This document shows positions 1 through 9,258 of a stretch of DNA of 64,000 nt, in pieces. Source of the DNA: Mycobacterium saskatchewanense. Lineage in GTDB: Bacteria; Actinomycetota; Actinomycetes; Mycobacteriales; Mycobacteriaceae. Under the pieces are notes generated by a model that ran no database searches, was not told the origin of the DNA, and saw nothing but the letters and a program-made list of their open reading frames with translations. The first letter of the stretch is position 1. Each line of letters starts with the position of its first letter. A program made the translations under genes and the position numbers. Where the stretch lies: the NCBI RefSeq assembly GCF_010729105.1, contig NZ_AP022573.1:1736001-1800000 (forward strand). Reading direction: 5' to 3'.

Positions 1-462
1 ATCGCGGACTTCCCCGACCGGCCGGACAACATGTTCGCCCTCGCCAACACGGTCATGGGCCTGGCCACCGGTCACACGGCGGTGGCGTTCACGAACTCCA
101 GCATGGTGCCGCCGCAGAACATCCGGACCACGATCAACTCCCGCGGCGCGAAGGACACGACGATCATGGTCCCCGAGAAGCACCTCCCGCTGGTCATGCC
201 GCTCGCCTACATCGGGATCCCGGAGGACACGCTGAACAAGCTCGACGCCATCCTGATGCCCCGGGTCAACGCCGGTTACGCGCGCAACGACGACCCGGCG
301 ACCGCGCCGGTCCAGGTCGATCCGGTGCACGGCTTCGACCCGGCGGAGGTGACCGCCCCGGCCAACCAGGCGACGTTCGGCGGTGGCGCCGACCCGTTCT
401 CGCAGATCCTGGCCGGTGCGATGTCGGTGCTCTCGCACGGCGCGGGAGAGGCCGACCACTGA
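1..462 (+). CDS. PE-PPE domain hydrolase/acyltransferase, C-terminal part (5' truncated by window edge)
   Basis: The reading frame is already open at base 1, so the start lies outside the window; 153 residues remain. The visible part resembles the end of the PE-PPE (alpha/beta-hydrolase) domain of mycobacterial secreted acyltransferases such as Chp2 or the PE protein of the trehalose polyphleate locus. It has a segment of the form [18 protein letters not shown] followed by a polar, Pro/Ala-rich tail. No catalytic residue can be checked because the N-terminal half is missing. The fatty-acyl-AMP ligase starts about 50 bases downstream on the same strand, which supports a role in assembling an envelope lipid. 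Family assignment is by recognition only. Confidence 0.65.
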   Translation: MADFPDRPDNMFALANTVMGLATGHTAVAFTNSSMVPPQNIRTTINSRGAKDTTIMVPEKHLPLVMPLAYIGIPEDTLNKLDAILMPRVNAGYARNDDPATAPVQVDPVHGFDPAEVTAPANQATFGGGADPFSQILAGAMSVLSHGAGEADH

Positions 463-511
463 CCTCGATGCGACACATCGGGCGGACCGGTACGGACGTA
501 GTGTGACGCCG

Positions 512-2269
512 ATGCAAACGACGCCCCAGTCATCGATCCTCTCGATGCTGCACGGCCGCGCCAGCCTGCGGCCCGCCGACGTGGCGTTCACGTTCACCGA
601 TTACGACAACGCGCCGGCGGGTGTCCCCGAAAGCCTCACCTGGTCCCAATTGTCGCGGCGCACAACAAACCTGGCGCGCGAGCTGGGCCGGCACGGGTCG
701 ATCGGGGACCGGGCGGTGATCCTGGCCCCGCAGTCCCTCGATTACGTCACGGCGTTCCTGGGGTCGATGCAGGCCGGCCTGATCGCGGTTCCGCTCCCCC
801 TGCCGCACCGCGGCTCGACGCACGAGCGGGTCAGCGCCGTCGTTGCCGACACGTCGCCGTCGGTCGTGCTGACCACGTCCGCGGTGGCCGGTGAGATCGC
901 CGACTACGTCGGCCAGGCGGGCCTGGACCGGGTTCCGAAGATCATCGAAGTCGATGCGCTGAATCTGGACGTCGACGCCGAAACACCCGTCCGCACAGGT
1001 GATTTGCCAAGCACCGCCTACCTGCAGTACAGCTCGGGGTCAACCCGGCTGCCCACCGGGGTGATGATCTCGCACCGCAACCTGCAGGTGAATTTCGAGC
1101 AGTTGATGCGCAGCTTCTTCGCGGACTCCGGCGTCAAAGTTCCCTCCGACACCACGATGGTGTCGTGGTTGCCCTTCTACCACGACATGGGTCTGGTCCT
1201 GGGGGTGTGCGCGCCGATCCTGGGCGGCTATCGCGGCGAGCTGACGAGTCCGGTCGCGTTCCTGGAAAGGCCGGCCCGATGGATGCGCGCCCTGGCCGAG
1301 AACCCCCACGCGTTCTCGGCGGCGCCGAACTTCGCCTTCGACCTGGCCGCGCGCAAGACGACCGACGCGGACTTGGCCGGGCTCAGCCTTTCCAGCGTGC
1401 TGGGCATCATCAGCGGCGCCGAGCGCGTCGAGCCGGCCACCTTGCAGCGTTTCGTCGACCGCTTCGATCACTTCGGTTTCCGGGACCACATGGTGCGCCC
1501 CTCGTACGGCTTGGCGGAGGCGACCGTCTTCGTGGCGGCCGGCACGTGGAGCGAACGCTCCGGCGCGGTGCGCTTCGATCCGGACGAGCTGGCCGCCGGC
1601 CGCGTTCGGCGGACCGCGGCCCGGACCGGCACCGCGCTGGTCAAATACAAAGTGCCGCAGTCGCCCACGCTGCTGATCGTCGACGGCGACACCGGCCGCA
1701 AGTGCCCGGAGGCGGTGGTGGGCGAAATCTGGATCCACGGCCCCAATGTCGCCGGCGGCTACTGGGGCAAGTCCCCGGAGGAGCAGCGCTGCTTCGGCGC
1801 GACGCTCACCGAGCCCGCGCCGGGCACGCCCGACGGGCCGTGGCTGCGCACCGGCGACCTGGGTTTCTTCTTCGAAGGTGAGCTGTTCATCGTCGGCCGC
1901 ATCAAGGACCTCCTGATCATCCGCGGCCGCAATCACTATCCCGAGGACATCGAGGCGACGGTGCAGGAGATCACCGGCGGCCGGGTCGCGGCGATTTCGG
2001 TACCGACCAACAGCACCGAGGAGCTCGTCACGGTCATCGAGCTCAAGAAGCGCGACGAATCCCAGGAGGAGACCGAGGAGGCGAAGCGCTGGCTCACCCG
2101 CGTCAAGAGCGACGTCACCTCGGCGATCTCGAATGCGCACGGCTTGAATGTCGGCGACCTCGTCCTGGTGCCGCCCGGGTCGATCCCGACCACGACCAGC
2201 GGAAAAGTTCGGCGCGCCGCCTGCGTCGAGCAATACCACCGGGACCAATTCACCCGGTTGGATGCCTGA
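512..2269 (+). CDS. Fatty-acyl-AMP ligase (FAAL, FadD family)
   Basis: About 585 residues. It would activate a fatty acid as acyl-adenylate and hand it to a polyketide synthase. Adenylation motifs are clear: the phosphate-binding loop SSGSTRLPTG near residue 175, TGDLGFFFEGELFIVGRIKDLL in the hinge region, and the C-terminal lysine motif TTSGKVRR. The SGSTR-type loop and the GRIKDLLIIRG hinge are typical of FAALs rather than acyl-CoA ligases. The frame is open far upstream, into the PE-PPE gene. I chose ATG 512 because the family alignment begins near SILSMLHGRASLRPADVAF; GTG 503 is an alternative and no strong ribosome site is visible. The PE-PPE/FAAL order recalls PE-FadD23 of the trehalose polyphleate locus, but the lipid product is unknown. 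Confidence 0.85.
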   Translation: MQTTPQSSILSMLHGRASLRPADVAFTFTDYDNAPAGVPESLTWSQLSRRTTNLARELGRHGSIGDRAVILAPQSLDYVTAFLGSMQAGLIAVPLPLPHRGSTHERVSAVVADTSPSVVLTTSAVAGEIADYVGQAGLDRVPKIIEVDALNLDVDAETPVRTGDLPSTAYLQYSSGSTRLPTGVMISHRNLQVNFEQLMRSFFADSGVKVPSDTTMVSWLPFYHDMGLVLGVCAPILGGYRGELTSPVAFLERPARWMRALAENPHAFSAAPNFAFDLAARKTTDADLAGLSLSSVLGIISGAERVEPATLQRFVDRFDHFGFRDHMVRPSYGLAEATVFVAAGTWSERSGAVRFDPDELAAGRVRRTAARTGTALVKYKVPQSPTLLIVDGDTGRKCPEAVVGEIWIHGPNVAGGYWGKSPEEQRCFGATLTEPAPGTPDGPWLRTGDLGFFFEGELFIVGRIKDLLIIRGRNHYPEDIEATVQEITGGRVAAISVPTNSTEELVTVIELKKRDESQEETEEAKRWLTRVKSDVTSAISNAHGLNVGDLVLVPPGSIPTTTSGKVRRAACVEQYHRDQFTRLDA

Positions 2270-2316
2270 GTCGCTGGTCGAAAATCGGGGACGCCCCGCT
2301 CGCGTGCGCCGGGTTG

Positions 2317-2327
2317 CTCATAATGAG
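2317..2327. promoter_or_regulatory. Short inverted repeat upstream of the dehydrogenase gene
   Basis: CTCAT-A-ATGAG is a perfect 5-bp inverted repeat in the 87-base gap between the FAAL gene and the dehydrogenase gene, about 30 bases before the latter's start. It could be a small operator or part of a promoter. Arms this short can occur by chance. Confidence 0.25.
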
Positions 2328-2356
2328 TCAGATCGCACCGGCAAAGGAGCCTTTCG

Positions 2357-3415
2357 ATGAGCGCAACCAGCACCGACCGACCGCTGCGGGTAATCCAGTG
2401 GACCACCGGCAACATCGGGCGGCGCTCGCTGCACGCCCTCATCGGCAGACCGGACATGGAGCTGGTCGGGGTGTACGCGCACGGGCCGGAAAAGGTCGGC
2501 GTCGACGCCGCCGAATTGGCCGGCTGGCCGGCGCCCACCGGCGTCAAGGCGACCGACGACATCGACGCGCTGCTCGCGCTCGGCGCAGACGCCTGCTGCT
2601 ACAACCCGTTGTGGCCCAGCATCGACGAACTGGTGCGGCTGCTCGAGTCGGGCGTGAACGTGTGCTCCAGCGCGGCGTGGATCACCGGCGGCAAGCAAAC
2701 GCCGGCGGACCGCAAACGGATCGAGGATGCCTGCGAGAAGGGCAATTCGACGATCTTCGGCAGCGGCGCGCACCCGGGGATGACCAACCTCGTCGGCATG
2801 GTGCTCAGCGGCTCCTGCGAGCGCGTCGACGAGATCCGGATCACCGAGTCGGTGGACTGCTCGACGTATGAGTCCGCCGAAACGCAGACCGCGATGGGGT
2901 TCTCGCAGGATCCCGACACGCCAGGGCTGGCGGAGAACGTGCGACGCGAGAGCGAGGTGTTCGCGGAGTCGGCCGCGATGATGGCTGACGCGATCGGGGC
3001 GAAGCTCGACCGGATGAGCTTCGACGTCACCTTCACCGCGGCGACGGCCGACTCCGACCTGGGCTTCATGAAGATCCCCGCGGGCACGGTCGGCGGGGTC
3101 TACGGCTACCACCGCGGCTGGGTGGGCGACCGCAACGTCGTCAGCGTCGGCTTCAACTGGACCATGGGCAGCCACGTCGTCCCGCCGAAACCGCTCGAGC
3201 ACGGCCACGTCATCCAGGTGTTCGGGCTGCCCAACATGCGCACCGTCCTGCATTGCCTACCGCCGAAGGACTGGACGGAGCCCGGCTTCATGGGGCTGGG
3301 GATGATCTACACCGCGATGCCGGTCACCAACGCGGTACCGGCCGTGGTGGCCGCCCGGCCCGGGATCGTCACGCTCGCCGACCTGCCGCCGGTGACCGGG
3401 CGCTTCGCCCACTGA
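2357..3415 (+). CDS. NAD(P)-binding dehydrogenase, DapB-N / amine-dehydrogenase-like
   Basis: 352 residues. The N-terminus has a Rossmann start (RVIQWTTGNIGRRSLHALI, roughly residues 11-29), as in dihydrodipicolinate-reductase N-terminal proteins and the 2,4-diaminopentanoate-dehydrogenase-like family common in mycobacteria. The rest resembles that family's C-terminal substrate domain, including GSGAHPGMTNLVGMVL. The substrate is unknown. A strong ribosome site (AAAGGAG) lies about 7 bases before the ATG and fixes the start. It sits between a FAAL and an MmpS/MmpL pair, but this family is widespread in actinobacteria, so a role in the lipid pathway is only inferred from position. Confidence 0.75.
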   Translation: MSATSTDRPLRVIQWTTGNIGRRSLHALIGRPDMELVGVYAHGPEKVGVDAAELAGWPAPTGVKATDDIDALLALGADACCYNPLWPSIDELVRLLESGVNVCSSAAWITGGKQTPADRKRIEDACEKGNSTIFGSGAHPGMTNLVGMVLSGSCERVDEIRITESVDCSTYESAETQTAMGFSQDPDTPGLAENVRRESEVFAESAAMMADAIGAKLDRMSFDVTFTAATADSDLGFMKIPAGTVGGVYGYHRGWVGDRNVVSVGFNWTMGSHVVPPKPLEHGHVIQVFGLPNMRTVLHCLPPKDWTEPGFMGLGMIYTAMPVTNAVPAVVAARPGIVTLADLPPVTGRFAH

Positions 3416-3465
3416 ACGTATGGCGTGCGACACACCAACCGGCCCCGGAGGAACGCACCCGTCCA

Positions 3466-3485
3466 CTAAGGTTTAGAGTACTTAG
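3466..3485. promoter_or_regulatory. Inverted repeat upstream of mmpS (candidate operator)
   Basis: CTAAG and CTTAG form a 5-bp inverted repeat with a 10-base spacer, about 100 bases before the proposed mmpS start. The stretch is AT-rich compared with its surroundings, which suits a promoter/operator. MmpS-MmpL pairs are often controlled by TetR- or MarR-type repressors. No regulator gene is adjacent. Confidence 0.3.
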
Positions 3486-3587
3486 CCGAGCAAAGATTCT
3501 GGTGACAACGGGCGTCGCCAGAGATGTTGGCGGGTTTTGCGGCGGGACGGCAGGACCCCGGGCAGCAGCACGGAAGGCGGTCAGGCG

Positions 3588-4052
3588 GTGGCCAATCCGA
3601 AATCGATCTCCCTTTCCGGCAAGGTGAGCCGCGGGCTCAAGCGGGCGTGGATACCTCTGCTGCTGCTGGTGGTGCTCAGTATCTCCGCGCTGGGCGTCTC
3701 CCGGCTGCACAAGATCTTCGGGTCGCAGGACCTCAACGCCAACGCCGGCGCCGGGATCGAGATCGTCCAGTTCAACCCCAAGGTCGTCGTCTACGAGGTC
3801 TCCGGGCCGCCGGGCAGCACGGCCAACATCAACTACTGGGATGCGGACGCGAACACCCATCAGGTCAACAGCGCCGCGCTGCCGTGGAGGGCGACGATCT
3901 CGACGACCCTGCCGTCGGTGAGCGCCAACATCATGGCGCAGGCCGATGCCAACGAGATCAGCTGCAAGATCACGGTCGACGGGGTCGAGCGCGAACACCA
4001 GCAGTCGCAAGGCCATAACGCCCAGACCTTCTGCCTGGTGAAGTCCGCATGA
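3588..4052 (+). CDS. MmpS family membrane accessory protein
   Basis: 154 residues from the proposed GTG, which has a GGAAGG ribosome site 10 bases upstream; an upstream TTG (3537) in the same frame is less likely. One membrane helix (WIPLLLLVVLSISALGV, about residues 20-37) is followed by a periplasmic beta-rich domain with the MmpS-like pattern KVVVYEVSGPPGSTANINYWD and two cysteines (SCKI and TFCLV) that could pair. MmpS proteins assist MmpL transporters in exporting lipids or siderophores. The stop overlaps the mmpL start (ATGA, 4049-4052), so the two are translationally coupled. The specific MmpS subtype is not determined. Confidence 0.88.
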   Translation: MANPKSISLSGKVSRGLKRAWIPLLLLVVLSISALGVSRLHKIFGSQDLNANAGAGIEIVQFNPKVVVYEVSGPPGSTANINYWDADANTHQVNSAALPWRATISTTLPSVSANIMAQADANEISCKITVDGVEREHQQSQGHNAQTFCLVKSA

Positions 4053-7000
4053 GCGAGGTCAACCACCGGGCTCAGCCGGCGACGCAGAACGCCGCTGACG
4101 CAGACGCCACCGGTCCCATCGACACCCGGGCCGCCGCCAAGGCCGCGCGCGGCCACCGCCCGTTCATCCCCCACATGATCCGCCTCTTCGCGGTACCCAT
4201 CATCATCGGTTGGGTCGTCGTCACGGTCCTGGTGAACGTCCTCGTCCCGCGGCTGGAAGTCGTCAGCGAGATGCACTCGGCGCCGATGACGCCGTTGGAC
4301 GCGCCGTCCATGAAGGCGATGATGCTCATGGGGCACAACTTCCGCGAATTCGACTCCAACAGCACGGTCATGATCGTGCTGGAGGGCCAGCAGCCGCTCG
4401 GCCCGGACGCCCACAAGTACTACGACGAGCTGATCCGCCAGCTGCGGCAGGATCCGACGCACATCCAGCACATTCAGGACTTCTGGGGTGACCGGCTGAC
4501 GGCGGCGGGAGCGCAGAGCGCCGACGCGAAGGCGTCCTACGTCCAGATCAACCTCGCCGGCAACCAGGGCACGACGCTGGCCAACGACTCCGTCGACGCG
4601 GTGCGCAAGGTCATCGAGCACACCCAGGCGCCGCCGGGCGTCCGGGCCTACGTGACCGGGCCCGCGGCGCTGTCCGACGACATGCACATCATCGGCAACG
4701 ACAGCCTGGCCAAGATCACACTGTTCACGCTGGCCGCGATCGCGATCATGCTGTTCCTGGTCTACCGCTCGATCTCGACCACGCTGATCCAGCTGTTCAT
4801 GACCTTCGTCGGGCTGGGGTGTTCACGGGGAGTCGTCGCGGTCCTCGGATACAACGACGTCTTCGGGCTGACCACCTTTGCCGCCAACATCCTCACCATG
4901 CTGGCGATCGCGGCCGCGACGGACTACGGCATCTTCCTCGTCGGCCGGTATCAAGAGGCGCGCCAGGCCGGGGAGGACCCCGAAACCGCCTATTACACGA
5001 CGTTCAAGGGGGTCGCCCCGGTCATCCTGGGCTCGGGCCTCACCATCGCCGGCGCGACGTACTGCCTCAGCTTCGCGCGGCTTCCGTGGTTCAACACCAT
5101 GGGCGCACCCGTGGCGATCGGCATGCTCGTCGTCGTGTTCGCCGGGCTCACCCTGGGTCCCGCGGTCGTCTTCGTGGGCAGCAGGTTCCACCGCTTCGAG
5201 CCCAGACGCGCGGCCAAGAGGGCCGGGCTGTGGCGCCGGGTCGGTGTCGCGGTAGTGCGTTGGCCCGCACCGATTCTCGCCGTCAGCGCCGCCGTCGTCC
5301 TCGTCGGCATGGTCGTGCTGCCCAGCTTCAAGACGAGCTACAACGACCGCTACTACCTGCCGGCATCGGCGCCGTCCAACCTCGGGCAGGCCGCCGCGGA
5401 CCGGCACTTCTCGCAGGCGCGGATGAACCCCGACCTGCTGATGATCGAATCCGACCACGACATGCGCAACCCCGCCGACATGCTGGTGCTGGACAAGGTC
5501 GCCAAGAACGTCATCCGAACCATCGGCATCGCGATGATCCAGGACATCACCCGGCCGCTGGGCATCCCGATTCAGCACAGCTCCATACCTTTCCAAAACA
5601 GCATCCAGAGCCAGACGACGATGCAGAACATGCAGTTCCTCAGGGACCGCATGGGCGACATCCTCAAGATGGCCGACGAGATGCAGACGATGATCGGGAC
5701 CACCGAGCGCATGTACAAGGTCACGCAGGACCTCGCCAACGCGGCCGACGACAGCGCCAAGACGACGGCGGAGACGTCGCGGATCACGGACGAATTGCGG
5801 GACCACATCGCGGATTTCGACGACTTCTTCCGGCCGATCAAGTCGTATTTCTATTGGGAGAGACACTGCTACGACATCCCGATCTGCTGGTCCCTGCGAT
5901 CGCTGTGGGACTCCCTCGACGGGTTTGACGAGCTGGCCGGGCAGTTCCACATCCTGTCCGACGACATCACCCGCACCGCGGCGGCGACGCACGGGATGCT
6001 CGTGTTGATCCCGTCGATGATCAACTCGCTCAAGATCACTCACGGCCTGACCCTGACGATGTACCAGACGTTCAAGGCGATGCTCGACCAGATGGACGCG
6101 ATGAGCAACACCGCGATCGTGATGGGCCAGAGCTTCGACCAGTCCAAGAACGACGACATGTTCTACCTGCCCCCGGAGGCGTTCCAGAACCCGGACTTCC
6201 AGACGGGTCTGCGAATGTTCCTGTCGCCGGACGGAAAGTCGGCGCGCTTCTTCGTCACCCATCAGGGCGACCCGATGAGCCCCGAGGGCATCGCGCGGGT
6301 CGACGCCGAGCGCACGGCCGCTCAGGAGGCGCTGAAGATGTCGTCCTTGTCGGACTCGCGGGTGTACCTCGGCGGCACCGCCGCGACCTTCAAGGACATG
6401 GCCGACGGCGAGAAGTACGACCTGATGATCGCGGTGCTGTCCGCCCTCACGCTGATCTTCATGATCATGCTGATCCTGACCCGCAGCGTGGTCGCCGCAG
6501 TGGTCATCGTGGGCACGGCGGCCAGCTCGATCGCCGCGTCGTTCGGCCTTTCCGTGCTCATCTGGCAAGACCTGGTGGGCTTGAAGATCCACTGGATCGT
6601 GGCGGCGCTGTCGGTGATCATCCTGCTGGCGGTCGGCTCCGACTACAACCTGCTGCTGGTCTCCCGGTTCAGGGAGGAGATCCACGCCGGGCTCAAGACC
6701 GGGACCATCCGGTCGATGGGCGGCACCGGCGGGGTGGTCACGGCCGCGGGTCTGGTATTCGCCTTCACGATGGCGTCGATGCTCGGCAGCGACCTGAAGG
6801 TGCTGGGCCAGTTCGGGTCCACCGTCTGCATCGGTCTGCTGCTGGACACCCTGATCGTGCGCACGTTGCTGATGCCGTCGATCGCGACCCTGCTGGGCCG
6901 CTGGTTCTGGTGGCCGCAGGTGGTCCATCCCCGCGGCGACAACGCTCATCGGGCCCAGCGCGCCACTCCCGCCCCGGTTGCAGGCGCGGTGTCAGGGTAG
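4049..7000 (+). CDS. MmpL family RND transporter
   Basis: 983 residues, normal for the family. The first membrane helix is at about residues 47-69, followed by a large periplasmic domain, a helix bundle with the conserved TDYGIFLVGRYQE (near 291), a second periplasmic domain containing HCYDIPICWSLRSLWDSLDG (about 607-626), and a second bundle with GSDYNLLLVSRFREE (near 863). The Asp-Tyr pairs in these helices are the proton-relay residues of MmpL proteins. With MmpS it should export an envelope lipid made with the upstream FAAL and PE-PPE enzymes. The Cys-containing second loop resembles the MmpS-partnered MmpL4/5 group, which differs from the MmpS-free MmpL10 of the trehalose polyphleate locus. 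Its last 9 bases overlap the convergent degV gene. Confidence 0.92.
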   Translation: MSEVNHRAQPATQNAADADATGPIDTRAAAKAARGHRPFIPHMIRLFAVPIIIGWVVVTVLVNVLVPRLEVVSEMHSAPMTPLDAPSMKAMMLMGHNFREFDSNSTVMIVLEGQQPLGPDAHKYYDELIRQLRQDPTHIQHIQDFWGDRLTAAGAQSADAKASYVQINLAGNQGTTLANDSVDAVRKVIEHTQAPPGVRAYVTGPAALSDDMHIIGNDSLAKITLFTLAAIAIMLFLVYRSISTTLIQLFMTFVGLGCSRGVVAVLGYNDVFGLTTFAANILTMLAIAAATDYGIFLVGRYQEARQAGEDPETAYYTTFKGVAPVILGSGLTIAGATYCLSFARLPWFNTMGAPVAIGMLVVVFAGLTLGPAVVFVGSRFHRFEPRRAAKRAGLWRRVGVAVVRWPAPILAVSAAVVLVGMVVLPSFKTSYNDRYYLPASAPSNLGQAAADRHFSQARMNPDLLMIESDHDMRNPADMLVLDKVAKNVIRTIGIAMIQDITRPLGIPIQHSSIPFQNSIQSQTTMQNMQFLRDRMGDILKMADEMQTMIGTTERMYKVTQDLANAADDSAKTTAETSRITDELRDHIADFDDFFRPIKSYFYWERHCYDIPICWSLRSLWDSLDGFDELAGQFHILSDDITRTAAATHGMLVLIPSMINSLKITHGLTLTMYQTFKAMLDQMDAMSNTAIVMGQSFDQSKNDDMFYLPPEAFQNPDFQTGLRMFLSPDGKSARFFVTHQGDPMSPEGIARVDAERTAAQEALKMSSLSDSRVYLGGTAATFKDMADGEKYDLMIAVLSALTLIFMIMLILTRSVVAAVVIVGTAASSIAASFGLSVLIWQDLVGLKIHWIVAALSVIILLAVGSDYNLLLVSRFREEIHAGLKTGTIRSMGGTGGVVTAAGLVFAFTMASMLGSDLKVLGQFGSTVCIGLLLDTLIVRTLLMPSIATLLGRWFWWPQVVHPRGDNAHRAQRATPAPVAGAVSG

Positions 7001-7819
7001 TTGCAGGCACACCGCCACGGCGCCGGCGCCGACGTGCAGGGCGAGCACCGGGCCCAGCGGGGTGACCAGGGCGGGCCCGCACGCCGGTAACCGGCGGGCC
7101 AGCGCCGCGGCGACCTCTTCGGCGCCGTCGGGGTTGGCGACGTGGTGCACCGCCAGTTGGGCCGGCCGATCGCCCACCACCTCGCAGACCCGGTCGAGCA
7201 TCGCCTCCGTCGCGTGGGTCTTCGTCCGCACCCGTTGCGCCAGAACGAGTTTGCCGTCGTCGATGCGCAGCAGGGGCTTGACCGCCAGCGCCGTGCCGAG
7301 CCAGGCCTTGGCGCCGCCGATGCGCCCGCTGCGGCGCAGGTTCTCCAGGCGGTGCACCACCACGAACGCATGGCTGCGGGTCACCGCCAACCGCGCGGCC
7401 TCCGCGACCGCCTCCAGGTCGCCGCCCGCGGCCGCCGCCCGAGCCGCGGCCAGCGCGACGAAGCCGGTCGCCATCGCGGCCGACTTCGAGTCGATCACGC
7501 GGACATTGGGGTCGAGGTCGGCCGCGGTCCGTTCGGCCGCGCCGCACGTGCCCGACAGCGCCGACGAAATGTGCACGGCCACCACGCCGTCGCCGGCGCT
7601 GGCGGCCAGCGCGTCGGCGTACACCCCGGCGAGTTCGGCCGGCGTGGCGGCGGCGGTGGTCGCGGGTTGCTTGTAGATGTCCTCCGGGATGTCGTCCACG
7701 CCGTCGCGCAGATCGCGGCCGTCGAGCAGGATGTGCAGCGGCGCCACTCGTATCCCCCACTTGTCCAGCAGGTCGGCCGGCAGGCGCGCGGATGCATCGG
7801 TCACCACCGTGACGGCCAC
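6992..7819 (-). CDS. DegV family fatty-acid-binding protein
   Basis: 275 residues, starting GTG (VAVTVVTDASARLP). The N-terminal TDASARLP and later HISSALSGTCGAAE segments are the fatty-acid-binding motifs of DegV proteins, and the C-terminal half carries the usual lipid-head-group domain with LENLRRSGRIGGAKAWLG. Bacterial DegV-type proteins present bound fatty acids to partner enzymes. It is the ortholog by position of Rv2417c and lies 4 bases after octT, so it is probably the last gene of the octT-gpgP-rsfS-nadD operon. The fatty acid bound is not known. Confidence 0.87.
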   Translation of the reverse strand: MAVTVVTDASARLPADLLDKWGIRVAPLHILLDGRDLRDGVDDIPEDIYKQPATTAAATPAELAGVYADALAASAGDGVVAVHISSALSGTCGAAERTAADLDPNVRVIDSKSAAMATGFVALAAARAAAAGGDLEAVAEAARLAVTRSHAFVVVHRLENLRRSGRIGGAKAWLGTALAVKPLLRIDDGKLVLAQRVRTKTHATEAMLDRVCEVVGDRPAQLAVHHVANPDGAEEVAAALARRLPACGPALVTPLGPVLALHVGAGAVAVCLQLP

Positions 7820-7823
7820 GGCG

Positions 7824-8576
7824 CTACCCGCGCGACTTCTCGTCGGGTACTGCCGATTTCGGCAGGACTTCGGCCAGCGCCTTGAGCATCAGCTCCGCGA
7901 CCGCCTGGTGTGCCTCGAAGTTCCAGTGGATGCCGTCGGGATTGCCTCGCCCACTCATGACGTGCTCGGCCACCGCCGCCTTGAGGTCCACCAGCGGAAC
8001 ATCGTGCTGCTGAGCCCATTCGGTGATGGCCGCCACCGTGGCCGCGCGGCCGTGGTGGGCCTTGCCGTAGGTCTCGGCGACGTGCACCGACGGGAGGGAT
8101 GCCACGATCGGAATCCCGGGGCGATTGAAATCGATTGCGCCGCGGGTCTGTTCAAGGTATTCGGCGCTCAGGTGCGGCGGCAGAGCGGACCTGGCAACGG
8201 GCGACAGCCGCGGCTGCAGCCAGCCATACCCGTCGCGCACCCACCGCCGCAGCCACGGCGGCCGCACGTAGCGGATGAGCTCCCGCAACGCCGTCGGCAG
8301 CACCGAGGGCAGCGAATCCATCCCGCCCGTCGCAAAGACCACCGCGCCCGCCCTGGGCAGCGCGGCCCAGGCCCGCGGGTCCTGCGTCGCCGCCCACCAG
8401 ATGTCGCGGCACGTCCAGCCGATGCGGCCGATCAACTCCACATCCCAACCAAGCTGCGCCGCAACGATGTTGGGCCAGATCCGGGGATCGTCGGCGGGCA
8501 GCCCCCCGGTGGGCCCGTAATAGGCCAGCGAATCGGCGAACACCAGCAGCGTGGGCCGCGCCTCAGAGGACGTCAT
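7824..8576 (-). CDS. octT: Diglucosylglycerate octanoyltransferase
   Basis: 250 residues from ATG 8576; a longer frame exists upstream, but this start gives the family length and begins just inside gpgP (14-base overlap). It is an SGNH-fold enzyme: FADSLAYYG (nucleophile Ser16) and the C-terminal DGIHW motif (Asp214, His217). The M. tuberculosis ortholog OctT (Rv2418c) transfers octanoate to diglucosylglycerate, an early step of methylglucose lipopolysaccharide synthesis. The next gene upstream, gpgP, acts in the same pathway. The assignment rests on motifs plus exact synteny. Confidence 0.88.
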   Translation of the reverse strand: MTSSEARPTLLVFADSLAYYGPTGGLPADDPRIWPNIVAAQLGWDVELIGRIGWTCRDIWWAATQDPRAWAALPRAGAVVFATGGMDSLPSVLPTALRELIRYVRPPWLRRWVRDGYGWLQPRLSPVARSALPPHLSAEYLEQTRGAIDFNRPGIPIVASLPSVHVAETYGKAHHGRAATVAAITEWAQQHDVPLVDLKAAVAEHVMSGRGNPDGIHWNFEAHQAVAELMLKALAEVLPKSAVPDEKSRG

Positions 8577-9258
8577 TGGAAACCTGCGCCGAGGCGTTCC
8601 ACACGTCGAGACGCCAGCGGATGCTCTCGAAGTCGGCGCTGTTGTCATCGGGGTTGTCGCCGGGGTCGTGCGAGTGGCCGGACAGCTGCACCCAGCTGGC
8701 GTTGCCCATGCCGCCCAGGACCGGCCAGTTCGCGACCGGCAGCCGCAGCAGCGCGGCGGACAACGCGGCGATCAGGCCGCCGTGGGTGACCAGCACGACC
8801 GGCCGGTCGGCGTGATTCGGGTCGCCCCATCCCGGCTCGCCGGCTACCAGTTCGGCGACCACCGGCGCGCTGCGGGCGGCGACGTCGACCCGGCTCTCCC
8901 CGCCATGCGGCGCCCACGTGGCGTCTTCGCGCCAGGCCAGCCGGGCGCCGGGGGCCCGGGCGTCGACCTCGGCGTGGGTCAGACCTTGCCAGTCGCCGAG
9001 ATGGGTCTCCCGCAGCCGGTCATCCACCGACACCGTCAGCCCGGTCCGCTCCCCCAGCCTGATCGCGGTGTCGTAGGCGCGCCGCAGGTCCGACGAGACG
9101 ATCCGCAGCGGCTGCAGCTTGCCCAGCACCTCCGCGGCCGCGGCCGCCTGAATCCTCCCCAGATCGCTGAGCTCCGTGTCCAGCTGGCCCTGCATCCGGC
9201 TGCCGAAGTTGAAGTGGGTCTGCCCGTGCCGCAGCATCACCAGCCGACGGACCGTCAT
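8563..9258 (-). CDS. gpgP: Glucosyl-3-phosphoglycerate phosphatase
   Basis: 231 residues from ATG 9258, which overlaps the rsfS stop by 4 bases (ATGA). It belongs to the histidine phosphatase (phosphoglycerate mutase-like) family: LRHGQTHFN with catalytic His11, and [12 protein letters not shown] late in the protein carrying the second histidine. In M. tuberculosis Rv2419c removes the phosphate from glucosyl-3-phosphoglycerate, giving glucosylglycerate for methylglucose lipopolysaccharides. The adjacent octT supports this specific role over a general phosphoglycerate mutase. Confidence 0.9.
   Translation of the reverse strand: MTVRRLVMLRHGQTHFNFGSRMQGQLDTELSDLGRIQAAAAAEVLGKLQPLRIVSSDLRRAYDTAIRLGERTGLTVSVDDRLRETHLGDWQGLTHAEVDARAPGARLAWREDATWAPHGGESRVDVAARSAPVVAELVAGEPGWGDPNHADRPVVLVTHGGLIAALSAALLRLPVANWPVLGGMGNASWVQLSGHSHDPGDNPDDNSADFESIRWRLDVWNASAQVSNDVL

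Noticed and set aside
3466..3485. IdeR iron box upstream of mmpS
   Set aside because: The repeat shares only a few positions with the IdeR consensus and its spacing is different.
4823..6949. 708-codon open frame on the minus strand across mmpL
   Set aside because: Shadow of the high-GC mmpL frame: Arg/His/Asp-rich, no domain, and it lies opposite a clear transporter gene.
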